From Clostridia bacterium (GTDB lineage: Bacteria; Bacillota; Clostridia; Christensenellales; Aristaeellaceae): DNA of 64,000 nucleotides. The stretch is taken from NCBI GenBank assembly GCA_017404985.1, contig JAFRBK010000048.1:1-64000 (forward strand), given 5' to 3'. Position numbers and translations under genes: made by a program. The first letter of the stretch is position 1; each line of letters opens with the position of its first letter. The notes beneath the pieces are model-generated. The model had not been told where the DNA came from, searched no databases, and worked only from the letters and a program-made list of their open reading frames with translations. This document shows positions 16,192-25,332 of the stretch, in pieces.

Positions 16192-16228
16192 CACCAGTAA
16201 TATCCGCGCCCGGGACAAAAGGTTACAG
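16192..16228 (-). promoter_or_regulatory. ECF-type promoter of the SH3-like gene
   Basis: Minus strand: CTGTAACCTTTT, 13 bases, ATATTACTGGTG. The sequence at 27792-27828 matches both boxes exactly, with the same spacing and nearly the same distance to its start codon (41 against 39 bases between). Confidence 0.7.
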
Positions 16229-16269
16229 TTTCAGAGATTTTTCTGTTCGCAAAGAAATAATGTTTCAGC

Positions 16270-16299
16270 TTTTCACGCATCAGAAAAATGTGATATGAT
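16270..16299 (+). promoter_or_regulatory. Promoter of pepT
   Basis: TTTTCA, 18-base spacer, TATGAT, about 50 bases before the pepT start. Confidence 0.45.
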
Positions 16300-16349
16300 A
16301 AAGTACCAATTACGCTTACCGAAATTGAAAACGGGGAGGATAACCGGAA

Positions 16350-17552
16350 ATGAGCAGTGTCAAAGAACGGTTCCTGAGATATATACAGGTGGAAACGACT
16401 TCCTGCGAGGCAAATGCCTGCTGTCCTTCCACACCCGGGCAGAATGTGCTCGGGGAGATGCTGGCCCGGGAAATGCGGGAAATGGGCATTGCGGATGCAA
16501 GGCAGGATGAATACGGTTATGTTTACGGATCCATTCCGGCCAGGGGAACGAAGCAGCAGCCGGCCATCGGGCTGATTGCCCATATGGACACTTCGGACGC
16601 GGTTCCGGGGGCTACGGTTCCCCAGGTGATTCCGTCATATGACGGCAGCGTAATCCGCCTGAAAAACGGAGTGGAGATCAGCGGGTTTGATTTTCTCCCT
16701 GCCCTGAAAGGCCAGGAGCTCATCGTAACCTCGGGGGATTCGGTGTTGGGAGCGGACGACAAGGCCGGCGTCGCTGAAATCATGGCATTCTGCGAACGGA
16801 TGATGGCAGAGGATGCGCCGGACCATGGCCGGATTTGCATCGCCTTTACTCCGGATGAGGAAATTGCCCGCGGGACGGAGCATTTTGATCTTCCTGGGTT
16901 TCATGCGGACTTTGCCTACACAGTGGACGGAGGCGCCCTGGGCCAGCTGGAATATGAATGTTTCAACGCTGCTTCCTGCATCGTCCGGGTCAAGGGCGTC
17001 AACATCCATCCGGGCAGCGCAAAGAACCAGATGGTCAACGCTTCCCTGGTAGCGATGGAATTTGCGGCAATGCTTCCGCCCTGGGAGCGTCCGGAGCATA
17101 CGGAAGGATATGAAGGGTTTTACCATCTGACCGGCATGGAAGGAGATGAGGAAAGCGCCGTACTGCGGTATATCCTGCGGGACCATGACCTGCAGAAACT
17201 GGAACAGAAGAAGGAAACAATGGCTGCGGCAGCGGAAATTCTGAACCGGCGGTATGGAGAAGGAACTGTTGCCCTGGAGACCAGGGATTCCTACCGGAAC
17301 ATGAAGGAAATTGTGGAGCAGCATCCGGAAATCCTGGAGCGGGCCAGGAAGGCTTTCCTGGAAAACGGCGTGGAGCCGGTTGCGTTGCCGATTCGCGGCG
17401 GTACGGACGGGGCACGGCTGTCTTTCATCGGACTGCCGTGCCCGAACCTGTCCACCGGCGGATACAATTTCCACAGCCGGAAGGAACTGATTCCGGTTCC
17501 TGCCATGGAAAAGATGGTGGATGTGCTGGTTTCCCTGATCTGCGGAACATAA
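16350..17552 (+). CDS. pepT: Peptidase T (tripeptide aminopeptidase)
   Basis: A 400-residue cytoplasmic M20 metallopeptidase that removes the N-terminal residue from tripeptides. Di-zinc ligands and catalytic residues are all visible: His78 and Asp80 (IAHMDTSD), the Gly-Ala-Asp-Asp at 134-137, Glu170/Glu171 (FTPDEEIARG), Asp193 (YTVDGGALGQLEYE) and His375 (GGYNFHSRKE). The family signature RGGTDGARLSFIGLPCPN is present. Length is typical. GGGGAGG precedes the ATG. The gene runs opposite to its neighbours and converges on the exported protein gene at 17596. With several secreted peptidases nearby it may finish digestion of imported peptides, though that link is inference. Confidence 0.95.
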   Translation: MSSVKERFLRYIQVETTSCEANACCPSTPGQNVLGEMLAREMREMGIADARQDEYGYVYGSIPARGTKQQPAIGLIAHMDTSDAVPGATVPQVIPSYDGSVIRLKNGVEISGFDFLPALKGQELIVTSGDSVLGADDKAGVAEIMAFCERMMAEDAPDHGRICIAFTPDEEIARGTEHFDLPGFHADFAYTVDGGALGQLEYECFNAASCIVRVKGVNIHPGSAKNQMVNASLVAMEFAAMLPPWERPEHTEGYEGFYHLTGMEGDEESAVLRYILRDHDLQKLEQKKETMAAAAEILNRRYGEGTVALETRDSYRNMKEIVEQHPEILERARKAFLENGVEPVALPIRGGTDGARLSFIGLPCPNLSTGGYNFHSRKELIPVPAMEKMVDVLVSLICGT

Positions 17553-17595
17553 GGGCCTCAATCTGTTTCCGATCCTTTGCCTCAGTTCGTGGCAA

Positions 17596-18621
17596 TCATT
17601 CACTCACCCTGAGATTCTCCAGAACGGTGCGAAGCAGGGGCTGATCCTCTTCCTTCAGTTCAGCAGGCGATTTCAGATATACATAAATCATATCTCCGTT
17701 CAGAATGGTCGCATACCGGAATTCATTGCCTGTCGCATATTTGAAGGCAGCATAAGGAATTCCGTTGATGGTTTCCATCCGGTACTGGCCGTCCTGCGCC
17801 ATGGAAGGAACAAGCGCGTCACAGATTTCCTTTTTCGCGGAATCGTTCATTGCCCTGAAATCAATGCCATCATACTTTCCGTCTTTGATTCGGATGCTGA
17901 CAGTCGGAGCTTTTTGGGCCAGTCCGTCTGTTCCGTTTTGCCAGATCATCATGTCCGTTCCGATTCCGGCCGACAGGATTCCGTTGATCTGGTCATAAGA
18001 ATATTTGCTGCGCAGGACGCTTTCTGCATTCCTGGGCATTCCGGAATAAACGATATCATACTCATCTTCGCTCAGTTCGAGAATCAGAGGCACTTTATCC
18101 AGATAGTATCTGTTTCCTTCTTTTCGGATTTCAGTTTTTGCCGGTGTTTCAGCCGTTTCTGAATCCATATAGGAGAACCAGTCGACAAAATCCAGCAGAT
18201 CGCTCTCCTCGCGTTTGTCCCCCAAATGAAAGTAAACAAGGATACACAGGGAGCGGTCCTGCAGCAGCATCGCAATCTGGCACGGATTATTTTGCAGGCT
18301 TGCTTCCGCGGTTGCAACAAAGAAACCGTTGAGCGGATAATAGCTCTGGAAATCCTCCATGTCTGTTATCATGAGCTGTTTCCCAAACTGGGCCAGAAGC
18401 TCATGCTTATCCATAGAATCAAGGTCCAGGGCAGATGCCCTCAGATCCGCAGGAAACAAAAGCAGCATTTCGTTTCCCTTGGTCCAGGTATAATTGCTGG
18501 CCTCCCATTCATCAGGATAAGTCACCAGCAGGCCGTTTCCGAGGTCCATGCTTTTCTCCGCCTGTGCTGCACTGATGAACAGGAACAGTGCCGCCAGCAC
18601 AAGGATTGCCCGTTTTGCCAT
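17596..18621 (-). CDS. Exported protein of unknown function
   Basis: A 341-residue protein with a signal peptide (MAKRAILVLAALFLFISAAQA, about 21 residues). The mature part opens MDLGNGLLVTYPDEWE, a style seen in PsbP-like lipoproteins of Bacillota where a beta fold begins with a 'YP.W' segment; I do not claim that family. No catalytic motif is visible. GGGAGGG precedes the ATG. It is the last gene of a three-gene unit with the giant C11 peptidase (42-base gap) and the exported protein at 24077, which has a similar opening and middle. Confidence 0.7.
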   Translation of the reverse strand: MAKRAILVLAALFLFISAAQAEKSMDLGNGLLVTYPDEWEASNYTWTKGNEMLLLFPADLRASALDLDSMDKHELLAQFGKQLMITDMEDFQSYYPLNGFFVATAEASLQNNPCQIAMLLQDRSLCILVYFHLGDKREESDLLDFVDWFSYMDSETAETPAKTEIRKEGNRYYLDKVPLILELSEDEYDIVYSGMPRNAESVLRSKYSYDQINGILSAGIGTDMMIWQNGTDGLAQKAPTVSIRIKDGKYDGIDFRAMNDSAKKEICDALVPSMAQDGQYRMETINGIPYAAFKYATGNEFRYATILNGDMIYVYLKSPAELKEEDQPLLRTVLENLRVSE

Positions 18622-18663
18622 AAATGTTTCCCTCCCTGTTTTGTCGTATCTGTTTTATTTGCT

Positions 18664-21600
18664 TCAGAATCCGTACGGATAGGTTTCAAAAAAGCTTTCC
18701 CTGTTTCCGTCCTGGTACTGAATATTGTAGCAGACCACTAAGGTTCCTTCCAATTGATCTGCGCGCACCAGCCGAAGGTCGCCCATCCTCACAATCTGTA
18801 TTCCTTCACTTTGGGTCTGAAGCGTTTCCCCGTTTTTCAGTGCAATTTCATCCTGCATCTGGATGCAGCTCATTTCGCCGCTCTCCCGGGTTGACAGATC
18901 AACGATTTCCGTATAAGCGTTATTACATGCTACATGGGACTGGCCAATCAATTCCGGTTCCCGGCCGGACAGTTCCACCCAGGTATGGCTGAGCAGCATA
19001 TAATCGTTTCCGGGCCCGTTTGAGCCGCCCTTCCCTGCACGGTATTTCCAGTATGCAGTCCGGTCAAGAAAAACCCAGGCCGGCAGCCTTTTCTCTATGC
19101 AGAGTCCTTTCTCTTTTCCGAGCGCCTCGTATATCTCATTTACCGCCGGCCCGGAAAACTCCGGATTCAGTTCTGATAATTCAATGTCCATCAGCACCTG
19201 CCCCTGTGCATTGGTCCAGGCCAGGCCGCTGTAATTTGAAACAATTCTCCCTTCGCTGTCTCTCGCCAGTTCCGTAGTGCAAATCCGATGGAGTACCGGC
19301 AGCCATTCATCGTAGCCATCCCCGTTTTCTTCCACAACCCGGTTCCGGTAAGCGGATTCTGTCCGGAGATATACAATAGCTTCACCGTTCGCAAATGCGG
19401 CCGTTTTTTTGTCGTCCAGGGCCGGGATCAGTTTCACTGCCGTGGCACTGTCCGCCTCCAATGCCGTCTCGCCGCTTGCAAGCAGTTCCGCTTTATTCAC
19501 GCCCGTTTGAAGCGCTTTCCCCGCCAGAACCCTTCCCCCTTCCGCTCCGAATGGAGCCTCATGAAGCAGGGTGAAGGAGGTGGAATATGAATGGAACTGC
19601 CGGGGAGCCGAAGCAAATAATTCCGTGAGTGATTCTGGAATTCCGGTGGAATCCAGGCAGTTCCACGTGAACGAAATATCCTGGACGGAATCCCCTGCAA
19701 CCATCAGGCTCGTCTGTTCATCCCGGATCAGGACGAGCGTATCCGTTAACCTGGAATGGGGCGACATTTCATAAGCATATTCGCCTCCGAAAGTGCATGC
19801 TTCCCCATTGATTGCGGGCAAAACGGCATTCAACCGGACAGAAGCATCCGATGGGTTCACCAGGTCGATGCTGACGGCCGCGTTGTTCTCCCCGACAAGC
19901 ACATAATTTACCAGAATCTTCACCGGTGACTCCAGAATGCACAGGCGCTCTTCGTCCGGGATTGCTTCCGTTTCTGCCAGTTGAACGGATTGTTCGGGAT
20001 TCAGGACAATCTCACCGGAGTTCCCGTGATCCTGCCATCGGATCCGAATGTCCGAAACATCCCCGATCCCGCGCCGCTCCAAAGCATGGTCCTCCAGCAG
20101 GAAATCTGTGTTCTTCCGATATACGCTTACGCTTCTGTTCGGAACTGAAAGCCGGTTCTCAGATCTGATTTCCAGAATCATGTCCTCCCCCGGGGCCAGC
20201 AGGGGGATTTCCTCCTGGGCCACCCGACAGCCATTTAGCAATAGCGTAAAGGAAGGATCAAAATCCTGATCAGGAAGCTTGTTGATCATCCGGATCCACA
20301 GAAACAGGCTGCCTGCTTCATCCTCCCGGAGGCCAAGCAGCTGCCATTCGGCGCCGTCTCCTTCCGCCGCGGCAAGCGGAGGCATCTGGTCTGGAAGGAT
20401 CCGGGAAAGCGATGTCTTTTCGATCGTGAAGTTCAGGGGAACTGTACTGTTGTACAGCAGATTATCCTCCGTATAGGAAACCATTTCGCAGCTGATTTCC
20501 TGGATTTCTCCTATGTCCTGAAGCTGTATGGCAGGAATATATGCCTTGACGGTTTTCGTTTCCCCGGATCGAAGAGATACGGTTTCCCAGTGCCGGTCTG
20601 TCAGCCGTTCCCCGTTGATCCGCAGATTGGAAAAAGAGAATTCCCGCGGCGAGTAGAACAGATTGGTAATCTCAGCCGTGAAGAATAAATACGTTGTTTC
20701 TCCCTCGGCAGCGGTTCCTCCGTAATTCCCCCGCCCGTTGGCGACGCCGCCTGCAGCCCGGATTGAATAATGGAAATGCTCCATCCCGCTGTCCGTCAGG
20801 AATTGCAGTTCCATCGGTTCCCAGGTTCCGGGAACAATATCGAAGCTGTCTGCGGGATAATAACGATGTTGTCCTTCGTCCCGGGGAAAATGCAGGACAG
20901 CCTCTGTGGCACAATATTCATTGATACGGAAAACAAGTTCGGCACGTTCAATCCTTTCCTCATCCCATAAAGCTTGCTCATCGGTTACCCCCAGACAATG
21001 GACAGCCTTGCCCCGGGCAGGTACAATCCAGGCGTTGTCCATTTCCGGATCCGTCATATGATGTCCGTTAATCGTTATTCTTTCACACGAAATCTGAAGG
21101 TCCTGGTCTGTTGGATTGACAAAGAGAATCCGCATGCCCAGTCCGTTATCAGCAAGGAAAACCCGCTCCAGATAACCCTCTGCCCTGCCTGCAAGCAACA
21201 GTTCCCCCGCGTGATCATTCGTTCCGGCTTCCTCCAGCCAGACAGGTGGTTCCAGGGAAATCGTAATGCTCTTCGTCCGGCCGTTTTCAGATACAGGAAT
21301 CAGACGAATGGATTGAAGGGCTGTTTCACCGTGCCTTTCCAGCAGGTCTGGCGCATTCAGCGTGTATTGGATCGTTTTTCCTCCAGCCAGGAAAGCTTTG
21401 TTCAGGAAGCATTGGTCAGGGATTCGGAAGGAGATGTACCCGGCCGTTCCCGGATGGATGCGAAAGCCCAGAGTCTCCTGGTCAAACAGAAGATTGTTCG
21501 CAGCACACAGGAGATTCATCGATTGTGTTTCTTCTGATTCATTTGTGATTCGAAGAACCGCGTCAAAGAATTCCGGGCGGTTTCTCTCCAGCCGGACCAG

Positions 21601-24048
21601 TTCCCAGGTTAGTCCTTCTTCGGTTTTTCTGCCCAGGACATTCTCCGATTTCTTCGCAATGCCCTCCAGGTCACATTGGTTCATCCTGAACCGGACTTTC
21701 TGGGTGTCCTTGCTGTACTGGTGGTTTTCCGAACTGAGATGAAGCATGAGGCTGATTTCGTCCAGGGATTCAAGATTGCTGAGTGCTACTCCGTCCAGAT
21801 GGATGATTTCCGTGCGTGTTCTCCCCGGAGAAAGCCCGGCTATGCTGATGAAAGAATTGTCCTGCGACAGAATGCTCTGTACTTTATTAATGACTACCTG
21901 GTCAAACAGATAGTTGGTCGGCCATTTTGACAGATTGGTAACCTCCACCGCCAGATTCAGTCCCGGATCAAGTGGCGAAGCGTCCCGAATCAGGAAAAAC
22001 CGGACCCTGTAATTTTCGGTTTCTGTCACACGGGGCTGAATCTGGACCGATTCCAGGTTCGGGTTCGTAATCAGCACAGGCAGGCTGGAATGCGTATTCT
22101 GCTGGGTATCTGTGATCTGGAAAACAGCATATAACTGCGCCGCAGACATCTGCGTATCAAAGAAACGAAGCTGCCAGGAAACGGGCAAATCAACAGACTG
22201 GCCCCGGTCTGATTCGCTGTGCTCCCATTCGTCAAAGCCCGGCATCCGTTCAACATCTGAAGGCATCAGGCCTGCCTGGGTAACAAAGGAGAGCACCGTA
22301 TACTCTTCCTCCTTTACGGGAACACGCGGTGTGTACGTTTCTGACGCTGGATCGTATCCCATGATGCCGCTCGCTTTCAGCGCCTCACCGGGCGGTGCGG
22401 CCTGAAAGGAAAAACATACCGGCAGCTCTTCCACCGAATTCTCCCGGCCGCTTCTGTCGGAATACCGTCCGTAAACATAGCAGGTTAATCCGTCATCGGA
22501 GAGTTCATAGGACAGCGGGCCGCAAATCGGTTTTCCGTTCTCATCCGTTGCATACAGTGTCTGCGTATTGAATTCCGCAGTCAGCCGCCCATCAGGTTCT
22601 AGCTGTGTGGAAGATACTGAAACAGGCGCATACAAAACGGTTGATTCATCATTCCGGGCGCCAACAACGCCGTAAATACCGTTTTGCAGGTCATATGCAG
22701 CCAGAATCATCAGCCGGCTTCCCGCAAAAGTTTTTTTCTGCATTTCCGTAAGCTGCAGGGAAAACTGCAGCCTTTGCGCAGATTCAGAGAATATGGAGTC
22801 AGGCCTCAGCCCGCTCCAGTCTGCCATATCCTGGCTTGTCAGAATTGTTCCGAAACGGCTGATATAGTCCTGGTACTGGGTACTGAATTGCAGCCCGGCG
22901 TAGTCCTCCCGCCATTGGCTGATATAGTCCTTCTTGTTGCTGAACGGATGGTAAACAGAGAGCCCCGTCGCGCCCGGAATGGTTCCCCGCTCATAAACAA
23001 CGGCCTCCTGCAGCAGGGCGAGCAGGCGTTCTTCGTTTCCGTTCTTACCCATTTTCCGGACAAGATCCTGCAGGTCAACCAGGTCCAGCGCTCCGTCTCC
23101 CGCGCCGCGGGAAGCCTTTCCGAATCCAACGGAATCCAGACGAAGAACGGAAAGGTCTGAGTATGTATCAGCGCTGACAGTAGAGCTGACATTGGAAAAG
23201 AAAGTATCCATCGCGGGAATGATTTGGCTGATCCGGCCAAGATCAATGCAGGATAGTGTCAGGGCGTTTGGTCCTTCCTCCAGTGCATCCATATATGTAT
23301 CGATAATCCGCCTGCCGGTTTCCGCGCCGTCACGGTCTGCATCAATTCCGTTCAGAAAAGCGTAATTCCATCCTTCCGCCGGCTCCCGTTCCTGGCTGGC
23401 AATCATATATTCCGCATAGGGCGACATTGCGAGAGCCACTTCCGCACTGCCCATCAGGCAGGCATCAAACCCGATCCAGGACAGTTTCTGCGTCATTCCG
23501 GCATCCTCCAGGGCCTGGATCAATTCCCGCAGGCTCAGCTGGTCCATGGAGAAAAGTTCATCCCAGCATACTCCCTCCAGCGGCCCTCCGCCATGGTTCC
23601 AGAGGATCAGAGCATACCGCTCCGCAGGCCGTTTTTCCTGTGCGAAGCGAATCAGTTCCGTCAGCGTCCGGGCATCACCCATATCCAGTGGCTCCCCGCT
23701 GCTCCAAATGCTGCGGCTTCGTCCCATACCGATTTCATGAATCGTTGTCGCAGCGGGCTGAAAGAAACCGGGGCCATTTCCCGTCCGGGATCCTCCGGCC
23801 ATGACAAGCACGGAAACATCCTGCCCGATCTCTCCCGCGCCCATCATTTCCTGCAGGTCTTCGGTGGCCGAGCCGTACTGGCTTTCCAGGTTGCTTCCGC
23901 ACATGTAGACCATGATTGTTAATTTGCGGGGAGTGTCCGCTGCTGACGCAGATCCGAACCCCCAAAGGCATAAAGCCAGTATTCCTGAAAGAATTCCTGC
24001 ATACAGCCTTCTCATTTTTCCCAACCCCGCTTTCAGCTCTTCGGTCAT
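18664..24048 (-). CDS. Giant secreted C11 (clostripain-family) peptidase
   Basis: A 1794-residue exported protein, the largest in the window. AAAGGA lies 7 bases before the ATG at 24048; a second ATG at 24015 would give a shorter n-region. The hydrophobic signal ends near GSASA. The C11 core follows with LTIMVYMCGSNLE, catalytic His about 152 (LWNHGGGPLEG) and Cys about 197 (GFDACLMGSAEVALA). The tail of about 1350 residues is unassigned and probably made of repeated beta-sandwich modules: several stretches have the pattern of hydrophobic strand, NLRINGERL-like turn, strand. It shares operon and strand with two unknown exported proteins. Confidence 0.88.
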   Translation of the reverse strand: MTEELKAGLGKMRRLYAGILSGILALCLWGFGSASAADTPRKLTIMVYMCGSNLESQYGSATEDLQEMMGAGEIGQDVSVLVMAGGSRTGNGPGFFQPAATTIHEIGMGRSRSIWSSGEPLDMGDARTLTELIRFAQEKRPAERYALILWNHGGGPLEGVCWDELFSMDQLSLRELIQALEDAGMTQKLSWIGFDACLMGSAEVALAMSPYAEYMIASQEREPAEGWNYAFLNGIDADRDGAETGRRIIDTYMDALEEGPNALTLSCIDLGRISQIIPAMDTFFSNVSSTVSADTYSDLSVLRLDSVGFGKASRGAGDGALDLVDLQDLVRKMGKNGNEERLLALLQEAVVYERGTIPGATGLSVYHPFSNKKDYISQWREDYAGLQFSTQYQDYISRFGTILTSQDMADWSGLRPDSIFSESAQRLQFSLQLTEMQKKTFAGSRLMILAAYDLQNGIYGVVGARNDESTVLYAPVSVSSTQLEPDGRLTAEFNTQTLYATDENGKPICGPLSYELSDDGLTCYVYGRYSDRSGRENSVEELPVCFSFQAAPPGEALKASGIMGYDPASETYTPRVPVKEEEYTVLSFVTQAGLMPSDVERMPGFDEWEHSESDRGQSVDLPVSWQLRFFDTQMSAAQLYAVFQITDTQQNTHSSLPVLITNPNLESVQIQPRVTETENYRVRFFLIRDASPLDPGLNLAVEVTNLSKWPTNYLFDQVVINKVQSILSQDNSFISIAGLSPGRTRTEIIHLDGVALSNLESLDEISLMLHLSSENHQYSKDTQKVRFRMNQCDLEGIAKKSENVLGRKTEEGLTWELVRLERNRPEFFDAVLRITNESEETQSMNLLCAANNLLFDQETLGFRIHPGTAGYISFRIPDQCFLNKAFLAGGKTIQYTLNAPDLLERHGETALQSIRLIPVSENGRTKSITISLEPPVWLEEAGTNDHAGELLLAGRAEGYLERVFLADNGLGMRILFVNPTDQDLQISCERITINGHHMTDPEMDNAWIVPARGKAVHCLGVTDEQALWDEERIERAELVFRINEYCATEAVLHFPRDEGQHRYYPADSFDIVPGTWEPMELQFLTDSGMEHFHYSIRAAGGVANGRGNYGGTAAEGETTYLFFTAEITNLFYSPREFSFSNLRINGERLTDRHWETVSLRSGETKTVKAYIPAIQLQDIGEIQEISCEMVSYTEDNLLYNSTVPLNFTIEKTSLSRILPDQMPPLAAAEGDGAEWQLLGLREDEAGSLFLWIRMINKLPDQDFDPSFTLLLNGCRVAQEEIPLLAPGEDMILEIRSENRLSVPNRSVSVYRKNTDFLLEDHALERRGIGDVSDIRIRWQDHGNSGEIVLNPEQSVQLAETEAIPDEERLCILESPVKILVNYVLVGENNAAVSIDLVNPSDASVRLNAVLPAINGEACTFGGEYAYEMSPHSRLTDTLVLIRDEQTSLMVAGDSVQDISFTWNCLDSTGIPESLTELFASAPRQFHSYSTSFTLLHEAPFGAEGGRVLAGKALQTGVNKAELLASGETALEADSATAVKLIPALDDKKTAAFANGEAIVYLRTESAYRNRVVEENGDGYDEWLPVLHRICTTELARDSEGRIVSNYSGLAWTNAQGQVLMDIELSELNPEFSGPAVNEIYEALGKEKGLCIEKRLPAWVFLDRTAYWKYRAGKGGSNGPGNDYMLLSHTWVELSGREPELIGQSHVACNNAYTEIVDLSTRESGEMSCIQMQDEIALKNGETLQTQSEGIQIVRMGDLRLVRADQLEGTLVVCYNIQYQDGNRESFFETYPYGF

Positions 24049-24076
24049 CCGGTTTTCCTTTCCTGTTTTGATTCCG

Positions 24077-25183
24077 TTACGGCATGGTGACTGATTCCAT
24101 GAACTGCTCAAACTGCTCTGCGTATTCCGCCGCGCCGTATCCGCCCAGCCCGAATTTGTAGTAATACGCATTCTTTACGCAGGCATAAAAGAGAATATCC
24201 GATTTTTGGGTTATCTGCCCGATGCTGACGGTATAGGAAGTATTTGCAAAATAATATGCCTGGCCCCCGATGGTTTTGATCGTAATATCATCCTCGCTGC
24301 ATCCGAATTGCTGGGCAAAAGCTTCTTTCGACAGAATCTCATTCCCGATGTCAGCCCTGGACATCCCGGAAACATCATTGTATGCGGCAATCTGTTCCCA
24401 CAGGTCCACGCTGCCGTAGACCATCCGTATGCCTCCGGTTCCGATCCTGTATTCGGCATCGATCGTCGGATCATTGGAGATGCTTTGAACTTCTTCCCAG
24501 CCTTCCGGAACAAGGAAAGAAACCCCGGTTTCCGGATCTGTATAGGCCCTGTCCGAATTCATCCCGCCTTTTCTTTCGGATTCATCAGTTCCCGCTTCCC
24601 AGCGAACGGATTCGAAAATGCCCCGCACCATGTTTTCACGGTCTTCTGAAATCGTTGAAAATGAAAGATAGCGGACGCCCAGCAGGTTTGTTTCATGAGT
24701 CGTATAATACGCAGCCTCATACTGCGTTCCCTGGCCGGTGTGGTATAAGCAATGGATGCAAACCGCCTGGCCCATGGTTCCGGTAATGGTTTCGCATTGT
24801 ATGCCCTTTGCTCCTTTGGCGGAATAGTATGCTGCAAGCTGCTGTCGGAGCACAGCTTTGGCAGCCTCATCCATCAGCCGAAGCTCCTCCCCGTTATATT
24901 CCGAGATACTGAGGGCGATCTCTCCTGCCAGGTCCGTTGTCTTTCCGTAGAGATAAATGTCCAGTTCCTCCATTTTCTGCCTGACAACAGCATATTCATA
25001 GATCCCTGTGGCATAATAGGGGTTGGTCTCATCGGATTCACGGGAAACGCACATGATTTCGAAAGGGATATCCACCGCGACGTTTTTTCCTGCAATATGC
25101 CAGGTCATGGAATCCTCGCAAACCGCAACGGAAGCCGCCAGAATCATTGCCAGCACGAAAACCAGGCATGCAACCCTCTTCAT
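24077..25183 (-). CDS. Exported protein of unknown function, first gene of C11 operon
   Basis: A 368-residue protein with a signal peptide (MKRVACLVFVLAMILAASVAV). Two similar halves can be seen: the first opens MTWHIAGKNVAVDIPFEI, the second TDPETGVSFLVPEGWEEVQS. Each starts with a strand followed by an aromatic/Pro turn, suggesting a duplicated small beta domain as in its operon partner at 17596. No catalytic residues are recognised. The ribosome site GAAGGA is 7 bases upstream. The gene stops 28 bases before the giant C11 peptidase, so they are co-transcribed. Confidence 0.7.
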   Translation of the reverse strand: MKRVACLVFVLAMILAASVAVCEDSMTWHIAGKNVAVDIPFEIMCVSRESDETNPYYATGIYEYAVVRQKMEELDIYLYGKTTDLAGEIALSISEYNGEELRLMDEAAKAVLRQQLAAYYSAKGAKGIQCETITGTMGQAVCIHCLYHTGQGTQYEAAYYTTHETNLLGVRYLSFSTISEDRENMVRGIFESVRWEAGTDESERKGGMNSDRAYTDPETGVSFLVPEGWEEVQSISNDPTIDAEYRIGTGGIRMVYGSVDLWEQIAAYNDVSGMSRADIGNEILSKEAFAQQFGCSEDDITIKTIGGQAYYFANTSYTVSIGQITQKSDILFYACVKNAYYYKFGLGGYGAAEYAEQFEQFMESVTMP

Positions 25184-25211
25184 AGCTCATTCCTTCTTTC
25201 CTGTCAGAATA

Positions 25212-25241
25212 TTTATCGCATGCAGGCCCGGTTTTTGTCAA
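25212..25241 (-). promoter_or_regulatory. Promoter of the exported protein / giant C11 operon
   Basis: Minus strand: TTGACA, 18-base spacer, GATAAA. It is back to back with the promoter of the gene at 25333. Confidence 0.55.
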
Positions 25242-25268
25242 TAGTCTGGGATAATCAAAAATCGGGGC

Positions 25269-25297
25269 TTGACAAGCAGCAGGAAAACCGACATGAT
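25269..25297 (+). promoter_or_regulatory. Promoter of the gene at 25333
   Basis: TTGACA, 17-base spacer, CATGAT, about 35 bases before the start codon. Confidence 0.65.
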
Positions 25298-25332
25298 GGA
25301 ATCAACAAATAATCTGAAAGGCGGATTGTTTC

